From: a virus
Virus record (IMG/VR): IMGVR_UViG_3300034152_000605
Coordinates: 1-21,846 of that record
Direction: 5' to 3' (one strand)
DNA length: 21,846 nucleotides
Below, in pieces: positions 1 to 6,130 of the stretch (positions are counted from its first letter, which is position 1; each line of letters opens with the position of its first letter). The notes below the pieces were generated by a model. That model was not told where the DNA came from. It saw only the letters and a list, made by a program, of their open reading frames with translations, and ran no database searches. A program made the translations under genes and the position numbers.

Positions 1-845
1 CCAACCCGTTCGATCAGCCGAAGCTGAAAGACGTCACCAAGGCGCGGATCGCGACCGAGGGCTCGACGTCGTTCACCGGAACGAACTACGGGACGGACAA
101 GATCACCTTCACGGCGACCAAGCTGGAAGAATTCTATCCGCTCCCCGAAGAACTCCAAGAAGACTCGGCTCCGGACTTCATCGGAAGTGCCAGGGACGAA
201 GTCGTCAAGGCGCAGGAGCGGGCAGCCGAATCCTGTATCATCTCGGGTGACGACGACGGCACTCACATCGACTCCGACACTCAGGCCGGCGGTGCCGACC
301 TGGCGGAGAAGGCGTGGAAGGGTGGTCGTCGCCAGGCCCTGGCCAACTCTGGCAACGGCGCGACCTACGACTTCGCCAACGCGGCCGCCGACAACACCAA
401 GATGGGCACCCTTCGCAGCCGCATGGGCAAGTTCGGCAGCGACCCGGAGCAGCTCCTGATCGTCTGCGGACCGATCGTCTACAACCAGCTGATCAACCTG
501 CCCGAAGTCACGACGGTTGAGAAGTTCGGCCCGATGGCCACGATCCTCAAAGGGGCCTTGGCCGCATGGCAAGGCATTCCCATCGTCAACAGCGAGCACT
601 TCCGCGAGGACTTGAACGCTGCTGGCGTTTACGACGGCGTCACGGTGAACCGCGCCGGCATCCTGATCTGGAACGTCAGCCGCTGGTTCGTCGGTCAACG
701 CCGACCGATCCGCGTTAAGCTGATGCCCGACCTGCCTCCTGCTGACCGTTGGCTGCTCGCCTCCTACCGGCGGGTGGACTTCCAAGGTCACGCACAAGGT
801 GCGGTCGAGAAGTCGATCGTGTACGGTATCAACATCGCCAAGTAA
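1..845 (+). CDS. Major capsid protein, HK97 fold (5' truncated)
   Basis: The window opens inside this gene; 280 residues remain, read from base 3, ending with TAA at 843-845. This is the shell-forming protein of the phage head. The visible part has features usual for the C-terminal half of HK97-type capsid proteins: a stretch with LPEELQEDSAPD, a long charged helix (FIGSARDEVVKAQERAAE, comparable to the spine helix), a segment beginning LLIVCGPIVYNQL, the WQGIPIVNSEHF segment typical of the A-domain, and a C-terminal run with RVDFQGHAQGAVEKSIVYGI. The N-terminal arm, E-loop and any scaffold or protease region lie outside the window, so self-cleavage or crosslinking cannot be judged. A strong hairpin follows at once, fitting a high-copy product. 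The head-completion genes downstream agree with the call. The assignment rests on overall pattern and position, not on a single diagnostic residue. Confidence 0.85.
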   Translation, partial: NPFDQPKLKDVTKARIATEGSTSFTGTNYGTDKITFTATKLEEFYPLPEELQEDSAPDFIGSARDEVVKAQERAAESCIISGDDDGTHIDSDTQAGGADLAEKAWKGGRRQALANSGNGATYDFANAAADNTKMGTLRSRMGKFGSDPEQLLIVCGPIVYNQLINLPEVTTVEKFGPMATILKGALAAWQGIPIVNSEHFREDLNAAGVYDGVTVNRAGILIWNVSRWFVGQRRPIRVKLMPDLPPADRWLLASYRRVDFQGHAQGAVEKSIVYGINIAK

Positions 846-868
846 TTTGGCCTTAACCTCGAATCGGA

Positions 869-904
869 GGGGAGGGGAGGGGGCTCCTCTCCCCTTTTGA
901 CCTT
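869..904 (+). terminator. Intrinsic terminator after the capsid gene
   Basis: An 11-bp stem (869-879 pairing with 884-894, one G-T wobble) closes a four-G loop and is followed by TTTT, a GACC interruption and a second TTTT. It starts 24 bases after the capsid stop codon. The ribosome binding site of the next gene (AGGGG at 907-911) lies just behind it, so downstream genes would depend on read-through or an unseen promoter. Confidence 0.75.
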
Positions 905-917
905 TTAGGGGCCAAGC

Positions 918-1688
918 ATGGCGAATGATCAGCAGATAAGATTGCCACCGCACTCATCGCGATGGATCATTCGTCCCTTGTCCACGCTGACACCCGGCAC
1001 CTACGTCTTTCGCATCAACACCGGCGGCAACTCGTTCCTGTCTTCGATCTTTGTGAAGACCGCAGTCGGGACGGTCACGGCGAAGTATTACGACTGGGGC
1101 GGCGGTCGAGACGACGAACCCGCGTCACGGTACGAAGTTGCAGCACACCCTTCTCACGTTTCTGCCGAAGCAAGCAGAATCGTCGTTTCGAGGATTCACG
1201 ACCACCTGCACCTTGAGGTCATTGTCACCTCAGGTGACGCGCAGCTCGGCCTGTACGGCACGACCGTCACGGACTTCCCGATCGCCGGGAATATCCTCGA
1301 TGCCCAGGACGGGAACCTCCTGGCCGACGGAGGTATCCCTATCGTCACGTATGACGATAGTGACGGGAAGTTTTACCTTCTCCGGGGGGATCAAGGAGCG
1401 CTCGAAGTCTCATTCTCAGCTCCCGATACGCCGACGATAGCGAATGTCCCGATGCCAACCGCCAGCACCGTGTATTCGTATACGTTTCCAGATCCAACGA
1501 GGCGCTATATCGTCCAGAACGCGGAGAATGGTAAGATAGAGGTTAGTCTGACGAGTGGATTCGCGACGAAGTGGACGATGTTCCCAGGCGTTCCAATGTC
1601 CGACGAAGGTATAAAAGTCTCTGGTTATACGCTGTATTTTAGATCCTCCAAAGCCAACCAAGAACTGGAGATATGGTCGTGGGCTTAA
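918..1688 (+). CDS. Beta-rich virion-associated protein, 256 aa
   Basis: No specific family is recognised with certainty. The ATG at 918 has AGGGG at 907-911, six bases upstream. The protein appears all-beta with no signal peptide or membrane segment. An N-terminal module (about residues 15-118) carries the pattern TVTAKYYDWGGG ... SRIHDHLHLEVIVTSG ... GLYGTTVTDFP, a style common in siphovirus capsid- or tail-associated proteins. A C-terminal module (about 193-256) starts RRYIVQNAENGKIEVS and ends LEIWSW. It loosely matches the C-terminal modules of the 272-aa and 123-aa proteins encoded downstream: an R-x-x-x-x-x-N core, then a G/P turn, then a short final strand. Its place right behind the capsid gene suggests a head decoration or head-fibre component, but that is inference. 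Codon use is more AT-rich near its end than in the capsid gene. Confidence 0.7.
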   Translation: MANDQQIRLPPHSSRWIIRPLSTLTPGTYVFRINTGGNSFLSSIFVKTAVGTVTAKYYDWGGGRDDEPASRYEVAAHPSHVSAEASRIVVSRIHDHLHLEVIVTSGDAQLGLYGTTVTDFPIAGNILDAQDGNLLADGGIPIVTYDDSDGKFYLLRGDQGALEVSFSAPDTPTIANVPMPTASTVYSYTFPDPTRRYIVQNAENGKIEVSLTSGFATKWTMFPGVPMSDEGIKVSGYTLYFRSSKANQELEIWSWA

Positions 1689-1754
1689 GGATCGCAACAA
1701 AGATCCGATAGAAGGGATCGGTGTTTGACCAGTTAGCAATATGGAGGGTTCATT

Positions 1755-2573
1755 ATGCATGCAACAAGCAGATTGGTTTTCGACCCAACGGGACCAGACG
1801 ATGGCTCGAACGTTGGTGCGTACGTCCGTGCGGGTGATGATGGGACTCAGATCGGATCCCAGAATATCAACTCGGACGATTGGCTGAATACCGCCGCCGC
1901 CCTATTCGATGGATCGGGCAACGCGATCAGCTCAACGACCGGGTATCTGGATGTCAATATCGCCAGCTCAACTGGCCTTGGCATCTACGATGAGGACAGC
2001 GCACATACGACTGAAGATCCTGGACAATTCGTCCTCTCCGTTCGTGTCGATGATCTGACCTCTGTTCCGGCATCCGTCCTGGCAGGGACGGAAGGAGACT
2101 ATCAAGCATTCATCTCGGGTCCGAATGGTGAGATGCTGATCGGTGCCAACCAGCTGGACATCGATGATCTGAATGCCACGGATGACGCCGTTCAGGCATG
2201 GACGTTCGACGGTACCGGCAATGCAATCGGATCTACCACGGGTGCTCTCGATGTCTACCTCACCAATCCGATTGGCGAGATCGATATCGACGACGACCTG
2301 GCGAACACGGCTATCGAGAATACTGCGACTCCGTTCAGCACATCGGCGGTCAATATCGTGACCTCGGCCCTCGCCAACCGCAAGTGGGTTGCTCTCGCCA
2401 ACGAGGGGAATAAATCGGGCTACTTCGGGAAGACGGGCGTGACCGTCGCCAACGGCTATCCGTTGCATCCGGGTGAAAAACAAATCTGGAGGATCGGACC
2501 GACTCCAGTCCCGCAGATCATCGGTGATACGGGTGCGAGCTCTGAAGACCTTCGGGTGATGGAACTCTCGTAA
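1755..2573 (+). CDS. Virion protein with duplicated domain, 272 aa
   Basis: The ATG at 1755 has GGAGG at 1743-1747. The acidic, Gly/Thr/Asp-rich protein contains an internal duplication. The segment starting FDGSGNAISSTTGYLDV at residue 51 recurs as FDGTGNAIGSTTGALDV at residue 151, exactly 100 residues later. The preceding part is also loosely repeated (DDGTQIGSQNI against NGEMLIGANQL). A C-terminal module (about 207-272) has ANRKWVALANEGN, then YFGKTGVTVANGYPL and a final LRVMELS. This is the pattern of small beta-sandwich modules in phage decoration and fibre proteins. A compact hairpin immediately follows the stop, as after the capsid and tail-tube genes, which hints at a high-copy product. 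A head decoration or head-fibre protein is the best guess; a tail appendage is the alternative. Confidence 0.7.
   Translation: MHATSRLVFDPTGPDDGSNVGAYVRAGDDGTQIGSQNINSDDWLNTAAALFDGSGNAISSTTGYLDVNIASSTGLGIYDEDSAHTTEDPGQFVLSVRVDDLTSVPASVLAGTEGDYQAFISGPNGEMLIGANQLDIDDLNATDDAVQAWTFDGTGNAIGSTTGALDVYLTNPIGEIDIDDDLANTAIENTATPFSTSAVNIVTSALANRKWVALANEGNKSGYFGKTGVTVANGYPLHPGEKQIWRIGPTPVPQIIGDTGASSEDLRVMELS
1905..2270 (+). repeat. Diverged internal duplication within the 272-aa protein
   Basis: Two copies of a roughly 20-codon segment, starting at 1905 and 2205, encode FDGSGNAISSTTGYLDV and FDGTGNAIGSTTGALDV. The 300-base spacing gives a 100-residue period. The copies differ at many third positions, so the duplication is old and kept at protein level. 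Confidence 0.75.
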
Positions 2574-2585
2574 ACTAATGGGTCA

Positions 2586-2606
2586 GGGGAGCTTCGGCTC
2601 CCCTTT
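2586..2606 (+). terminator. GGGGAGC-TTCG-GCTCCCC hairpin
   Basis: A perfect 7-bp stem (2586-2592 with 2597-2603) carries a TTCG tetraloop, an especially stable loop, and is followed by TTTCC. It sits 12 bases after the stop codon of the 272-aa gene and only a few bases before the next start codon. The T run is short, so it may work as a leaky terminator, as an mRNA 3'-end stabiliser, or by occluding initiation of the next gene. Confidence 0.6.
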
Positions 2607-2609
2607 CCA

Positions 2610-2849
2610 ATGGGTAAAAACATGCAGAATACCTTCACGGAACAGGATGCTAAGGACTTTGCCGAGTTCATCAACTTCGTATGGACGAAGATGATCCTCG
2701 ATTCTCCCGAGAACAAAGATGCGTTTGAGTTCAGTCGGTTGTATACCAAGGCGGCCCAACTGAAGAAGAAGGTCGAGGACAACATCATGGAGTTGAAGGA
2801 GGTCATACCTCCCCCGAAAAATCCCGTCGTTAAGAAAGACAAAAAATGA
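2610..2849 (+). CDS. Small lysine-rich helical protein, 79 aa
   Basis: Not recognised. The protein appears mostly alpha-helical with aromatic and acidic residues in the first half (DFAEFINFVWTKM), a helix rich in Lys/Glu (AAQLKKKVEDNIMELKEV), then a proline patch and a basic tail (VVKKDKK). It has no signal peptide. The start is uncertain: neither the ATG at 2610 nor the ATG at 2622 has a clear Shine-Dalgarno sequence, and both lie just behind the TTCG hairpin. Its stop overlaps the ATG of the next gene (ATGA at 2846-2849), so the next gene is probably translated by coupling. It could be a chaperone or assembly factor for the exported-looking proteins that follow, but the sequence gives no direct support for that. 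Confidence 0.6.
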   Translation: MGKNMQNTFTEQDAKDFAEFINFVWTKMILDSPENKDAFEFSRLYTKAAQLKKKVEDNIMELKEVIPPPKNPVVKKDKK

Positions 2850-3217
2850 AACTGAAGACGCTGATCGTACTCCTGTTCCTCTCCATCGGCAACGTCGCGA
2901 TAGCCCAGGGCTGGTTCAGTCCGGATCGGGCTGATGTCAACGATACCGGCTATTCATCGGCTGTCGTCACGATCGGGACCAGCCAGATCGAAATTAAGGT
3001 CGGAGGATCCAGAGACGAAAAGCGTCAGCGCGTATTGATTTACAATGCATCGACGAGCATCATCTTCTATGGCCCCTCCGGGGTGACCACGTCAGGAGCG
3101 ACCCGAGGGATTCCATTGTTCAGGAGACAGATCGCCGTGATTCCGGTCGGAGACGTTGCGATCTATGCTATCGCAGCATCAGCAGGGAACGATATCATCG
3201 TCCAGGAGCTGAAGTGA
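2846..3217 (+). CDS. Signal-peptide-bearing virion-type beta protein, 123 aa
   Basis: The ATG overlaps the upstream stop (ATGA). Residues 1-20 form a clear Sec signal peptide: basic start (MKLK), hydrophobic core, and A-I-A before Gln21 as signal peptidase I site. No Cys follows, so it is not a lipoprotein. The mature part (about 100 residues) has the pattern of a small beta-sandwich module seen in phage fibre and decoration proteins: VVTIGTSQIEIKVGG, then RQRVLIYNASTSIIFYG, SGVTTS, a G-I-P-L turn, AIYAIAA and a final VQEL. This resembles the C-terminal module of the 272-aa protein. Export to the periplasm or cell surface is predicted from the signal sequence. Whether the product ends in the virion, on the host surface, or both cannot be told. 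First of three consecutive signal-peptide genes. Confidence 0.7.
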   Translation: MKLKTLIVLLFLSIGNVAIAQGWFSPDRADVNDTGYSSAVVTIGTSQIEIKVGGSRDEKRQRVLIYNASTSIIFYGPSGVTTSGATRGIPLFRRQIAVIPVGDVAIYAIAASAGNDIIVQELK

Positions 3218-3747
3218 GGCATCTACGCCTGATCATCCTCTGTCTATTCGTCTCGACAATGGCCAGTGCCCAGCCATGGGATTGGCACCACACTCCTGAA
3301 GCGGATGGAGTCCCCTTCGATCCGACTGGATCGGATCTCACCTCAACGGAGGTCGGGCCGGCGCTCCGGGAGCTGGCGAATGAGCTGGCTACGTCTGCGT
3401 CTCCTGGGTACACCTGGGGCAAGGGCGGATCCGCCGGCAGACGCGAATGGCTGTACAATGAGAATGTGGAATGCAACAAGACCGGTCGAGTCGTTCCTTT
3501 CTCGAACGCCGTCCTCCTCTATCTATTCGTCTCGAACTCGCAGTCGGTCACCTGCACCATACGTCTATACGAACACCAGGGAGGATCGAAGACGGTGCTT
3601 GCATCGATCTCCCTCACCAATCAGAGATCGAAGTCCCAGGCGTATTCCGTATCGATCACGAAAGACTATGAGTTATGCGCTCGCGTTTGGACAGGAGACT
3701 GTAAAGACGTGATCGTGGGCGCGATCATCTCGGGGACAAGTATATGA
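3214..3747 (+). CDS. Signal-peptide-bearing fibre-like protein, 177 aa
   Basis: The start is GTG at 3214, overlapping the previous stop (GTGA) and supported by AGGAG at 3204-3208. Residues 1-19 form a Sec signal peptide (MRHLRLIIL..., A-S-A before Gln20). Residues 35-55 carry FDPTGSDLTSTEVGPALREL, matching a motif very common in phage tail-fibre proteins (F-x-P-x-G-T/S-x-L-x-x-T-x-V-x-x-A-L-x-E-L), usually found at boundaries between fibre domains. A Gly-rich linker follows, then a beta-rich C-terminal domain with four cysteines (VECNK, VTCTIR, YELCAR, TGDCKD), which could form disulfides after export. The combination of a Sec signal with a fibre motif is unusual for a virion protein. Alternative: a secreted protein that borrowed fibre domains. 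It overlaps the next gene by ATGA. Confidence 0.7.
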   Translation: MRHLRLIILCLFVSTMASAQPWDWHHTPEADGVPFDPTGSDLTSTEVGPALRELANELATSASPGYTWGKGGSAGRREWLYNENVECNKTGRVVPFSNAVLLYLFVSNSQSVTCTIRLYEHQGGSKTVLASISLTNQRSKSQAYSVSITKDYELCARVWTGDCKDVIVGAIISGTSI

Positions 3748-4424
3748 GGCGGCTCCTGATCATCCTGCTCCTTCTGTGCGCGCCGGCCTTTGCCGGTCAG
3801 CAGAGGATCATCAAGAACACCACGGGCTCAGACATCACCCTGGAGTCCACCGGGGTGACGATCGTGGCGTCTGGCTCCTACACGATTGACCCCAAGAGCT
3901 GGCAAGCCTGGGCGTCGGCGACCTTTGATGGCATCGACCTGACTACCAAGATCAACAGCGGCGACCTGGTCGTTAACAACGGCACCGCAGACCTGGGGGC
4001 AACCGACGGGATCACGCTCCTGCGGTTCGGTTTCGGCCAGGGCGGCGGCTATGTCGAGAACTGCGAGGCAGCCTCGACCGGCGAGTCTTCGTCAAAGTCA
4101 TCGAGTTACCAAACAAAGGTGACGGCGACCTGCACGCTGGCCGGAGGCCGGTACATCATCCACGGCCACACCATGTGGAGCAACGAGGACACTGGTGTCA
4201 TCACCAAGCTCAGGCTCCGGGTCAACAGGTCTAATTACAATAACCAGTGGCTGGAGCTCTATAACTTCAAGTACGAGGACGGAGCGTACCAGGCGTATCA
4301 TTCGATGCTTTATCTGGATCTTTCAGCGGGCTCTAACACCTTCAGGCTGCAGTATGCAGCGACAGAAAGAAAGCGCGTCTATGTGAAGGAGTCCTACGTC
4401 TGGGCTCAGAAGATAGGGGACTGA
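3744..4424 (+). CDS. Signal-peptide-bearing fibre-like protein, 226 aa
   Basis: The ATG at 3744 overlaps the upstream stop (ATGA). Residues 1-17 are a Sec signal peptide (MRRLLIIL..., A-F-A before Gly18). Cys12 sits inside the hydrophobic core in a context (L-L-L-C) that is not a valid lipobox. The mature N-terminal module (about 18-88) reads QQRIIKNTTGSDITL and STGVTI, again the small beta-module style seen in its neighbours. The C-terminal half (about 93-226) carries WSNEDTGVITKLRLRVN, LELYNFKYEDGAYQ and LDLSAGSNTFRLQYA, ending VYVKESYVWAQKI. This resembles terminal beta-sandwich domains of phage tail fibres, which often bind receptors or trimerise. The likely role is a surface or virion appendage; the signal peptide makes the route of assembly unclear. 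Its stop is followed one base later by the ATG of the 279-aa gene. Confidence 0.7.
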   Translation: MRRLLIILLLLCAPAFAGQQRIIKNTTGSDITLESTGVTIVASGSYTIDPKSWQAWASATFDGIDLTTKINSGDLVVNNGTADLGATDGITLLRFGFGQGGGYVENCEAASTGESSSKSSSYQTKVTATCTLAGGRYIIHGHTMWSNEDTGVITKLRLRVNRSNYNNQWLELYNFKYEDGAYQAYHSMLYLDLSAGSNTFRLQYAATERKRVYVKESYVWAQKIGD

Positions 4425-4425
4425 C

Positions 4426-5265
4426 ATGGCGGCGACAGCCTACACTTACTCGATCGGGACCGACACGGCGAATGGCAAGGTTGCACCAGACGTTCTCGCT
4501 GCTGAGATTGAAGACTCGACCGAGATCACGACCGACCTGTCTTACATCGACACCAGTGACGACGACCTTGACATCGTCTTTGTCGATGCCTTGACGCAGG
4601 ACGAGATCGACGAGCTGGACGACCTGGTCGCCGCGCACGAAGGCATCCCGGAAGTCTCGGTAAAAGCGCCGGTAGATTCAGACAACTCGCCAATCGTCAA
4701 ACCGAAGACGACAAAAACCGGCTGGCATTACGAGCCTCGTGCCATCTCTTTCACCACGTCGAAGCACGGAACCCTGCACAACCGCAAGGGTAATAATGCC
4801 GGCGTCGGTCAGGGGACAGATTACGGCGATGCCACCCTAAAGTTTTGGGACTCATCTGACGATGAACTGACTCAAGGAGCTGAGGAGTCGGACGAAGATT
4901 TCCAGACTCGCCTCAACTCCAACTGCGTGAAGACGACGATCGACTGGTGGCCGACCTACGACATGGACATCATTGGCGGGAAGATGTTGATCCTTAACGG
5001 CCCTTCCGCAGTAGGCCAAGCGTACCTGTGGTGCGTGATGGCTTCAGATATCCCGGAAGGCTCCGGCGGCAACGTGCCGTTTGTGGCCGGAGGCATCGAC
5101 TTGGCGTTTGTCACATCTGTCAATCTGTTCGGCATCGACGGTCGCGGCACCAAGACATTTCTTTACGACTCGCAGTACGCCAGCAACAAGCTGCGCTGTA
5201 TCATTCAGCATACGGCTGGTCTGAAGATCGACTTGCTCAAGCTCTACGAACACTTCAAGGGGTAA
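4426..5265 (+). CDS. Virion-associated two-domain protein, 279 aa
   Basis: The ATG at 4426 has AGGGG a few bases upstream. There is no signal peptide, unlike the three genes before it. The N-terminal domain (about residues 5-75) has the pattern YTYSIGTDTANGKVAPDVLAAEI ... DLDIVFVDALTQDEIDELDDLVAAHEG, a compact beta-alpha module often found in siphovirus structural proteins. The C-terminal domain (about 98-279) begins GWHYEPRAISFTTSKHGTLHN and contains CVKTTIDWWPTYDMDIIGG, NGPSAVGQAYLWCVMASDIP and a final KLRCIIQHTAGLKIDLLKLYEHFKG. This pattern is familiar from uncultured and marine phages, but no function is known to me. A head-surface or tail appendage role is inferred from position. It is followed two bases later by the 49-aa gene. 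Confidence 0.7.
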   Translation: MAATAYTYSIGTDTANGKVAPDVLAAEIEDSTEITTDLSYIDTSDDDLDIVFVDALTQDEIDELDDLVAAHEGIPEVSVKAPVDSDNSPIVKPKTTKTGWHYEPRAISFTTSKHGTLHNRKGNNAGVGQGTDYGDATLKFWDSSDDELTQGAEESDEDFQTRLNSNCVKTTIDWWPTYDMDIIGGKMLILNGPSAVGQAYLWCVMASDIPEGSGGNVPFVAGGIDLAFVTSVNLFGIDGRGTKTFLYDSQYASNKLRCIIQHTAGLKIDLLKLYEHFKG

Positions 5266-5267
5266 AG

Positions 5268-5417
5268 ATGGGTCAGTTCAAGGAGTACAAAGGAGTCAGG
5301 TACAAGAGAGAGAAAAACCGGTGGCTGATTATCTGGCCATCTGGACTGAGGGCGATTGTCGACTTTCCGTCGGAGCAAGACCTCAAGATGGAGATCGATA
5401 GCCTCGCTGGAGGATGA
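5268..5417 (+). CDS. Small protein, 49 aa, unknown
   Basis: Begins MGQFKEYKGVRYKREKNRW at the ATG at 5268 and has AAGGGG just upstream. It fills the otherwise empty space between the 279-aa gene and the hydrolase gene. The sequence is basic at the start (KGVRYKREKNRW), then a beta pair (LIIWPSGLRAIVDFPS), then a short helix. No known family is recognised; the small Y-K-G-x-x-Y start with a W-P-S-G-L-R hairpin would suit a small beta-barrel or cap domain. Its end contains the GGAGG that serves as ribosome binding site for the hydrolase gene, so the two are probably co-translated. Confidence 0.55.
   Translation: MGQFKEYKGVRYKREKNRWLIIWPSGLRAIVDFPSEQDLKMEIDSLAGG
5409..5413 (+). promoter_or_regulatory. 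Ribosome binding site deciding the hydrolase start
   Basis: GGAGG ends directly against the ATG at 5414 but lies six bases from the ATG at 5420. The second ATG therefore has proper spacing, and the protein should begin MGLLKRF rather than MIMGLLKRF. Confidence 0.7.
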
Positions 5418-5419
5418 TC

Positions 5420-6100
5420 ATGGGACTGCTTAAGCGGTTCGCTCGATCCAGGTTCTGGAAATGGTTTGCGTCCAAATACGTTGCTCACCTGACGTTCCGG
5501 ACCATGGGCTACACCAAATTCCCCATGACCGATTACTTCAAAATGGTCGACCTGGCAAAGCCGGGGCGCGTCTACGGGTTCGCGTCGATCGACACCGACA
5601 GCCTGGCCGCCAAAGTCATAAAGCGGATCGTGCCAGGGAAGACACTCACGACTCACGGAGGGGTGATCCGCTTCGACGGGGATCGCGCTTCGATCATAGC
5701 TCACATGAAAGGCAAGGGCCTGGTCGTCGTTCACCCTCTGGACGTCCTACGAGAGAACGACTACTTTGCGGTCATCGAGGTGCCGGTGGTCAAAGGCGGC
5801 GAGGAAGAAGTCAACAGGCGACTGGACTGGTGCATTGCCAACAAGGCGCGCATCAAGTACGACTTTCCTCAAGAGCTGAACAAACGGCACATCGGCTCAC
5901 TGATGAAGAAGGAGCGGAAGCTCAGCGCTGACCTTCTGGTCTACTGCTCCGAGTTCTTCAGGGAGCTGTTCCTCGGGCTTGCAACCGACTCGGACTTCAA
6001 GCCGATCAAAGTCCTTGACAGGGAAGCGTTTGACCCTGACACCATTATCAAATCCGGCAAAGTCGTGTACACTAATCACCCGGATCTGGTACAACAGTAA
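5420..6100 (+). CDS. Probable permuted NlpC/P60-like cysteine hydrolase, 226 aa
   Basis: Start chosen at 5420 from GGAGG spacing. The layout fits the circularly permuted NlpC/P60 (YiiX/G6R-like) papain-fold group, in which the catalytic His comes before the Cys. His79 lies in TTHGGVIRF after a D-T-D-S-L segment; an acidic candidate, Glu120, lies in YFAVIEVP; a Y-D-F-P motif follows; Cys176 lies in LLVYCSEFFRELF, the usual C-S-E at the start of the nucleophile helix. Family members hydrolyse peptidoglycan amide bonds or lipid/thioester-type bonds. The N-terminus (about 1-20) is basic and aromatic with no clear signal peptide. In a phage it could be a virion-borne peptidoglycan peptidase or act on a host component. 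It lies between the appendage block and the neck genes rather than in a lysis cassette or beside the tail tip. The function is inferred from motif order only. Confidence 0.6.
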   Translation: MGLLKRFARSRFWKWFASKYVAHLTFRTMGYTKFPMTDYFKMVDLAKPGRVYGFASIDTDSLAAKVIKRIVPGKTLTTHGGVIRFDGDRASIIAHMKGKGLVVVHPLDVLRENDYFAVIEVPVVKGGEEEVNRRLDWCIANKARIKYDFPQELNKRHIGSLMKKERKLSADLLVYCSEFFRELFLGLATDSDFKPIKVLDREAFDPDTIIKSGKVVYTNHPDLVQQ

Positions 6101-6130
6101 AGGATGAACGTCTTTACAGAGGAGTAACGT

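Noticed and set aside
1689-1727. Two small inverted repeats (GGATC/GATCC and CCGAT/ATCGG) between the 256-aa and 272-aa genes
   Set aside because: Five-base arms, no T tract, and GATC-type words are frequent throughout this sequence. Probably chance.
1725-1754. TTGACC as a -35 promoter box ahead of the 272-aa gene
   Set aside because: No acceptable -10 hexamer lies 16-18 bases downstream, and a start there would fall at or past the ribosome binding site.
3744-3797. Lipoprotein signal in the 226-aa protein (Cys12)
   Set aside because: The Cys is inside the hydrophobic core with Leu at -1. A lipobox needs Gly, Ala or Ser there. The A-F-A site after residue 17 is the better cleavage site.
6104-6127. 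Seven-codon frame (MNVFTEE) ahead of the 106-aa gene as a leader peptide
   Set aside because: It is short enough to arise by chance and overlaps the real ribosome binding site of the gene at 6131. There is no attenuator structure beside it.
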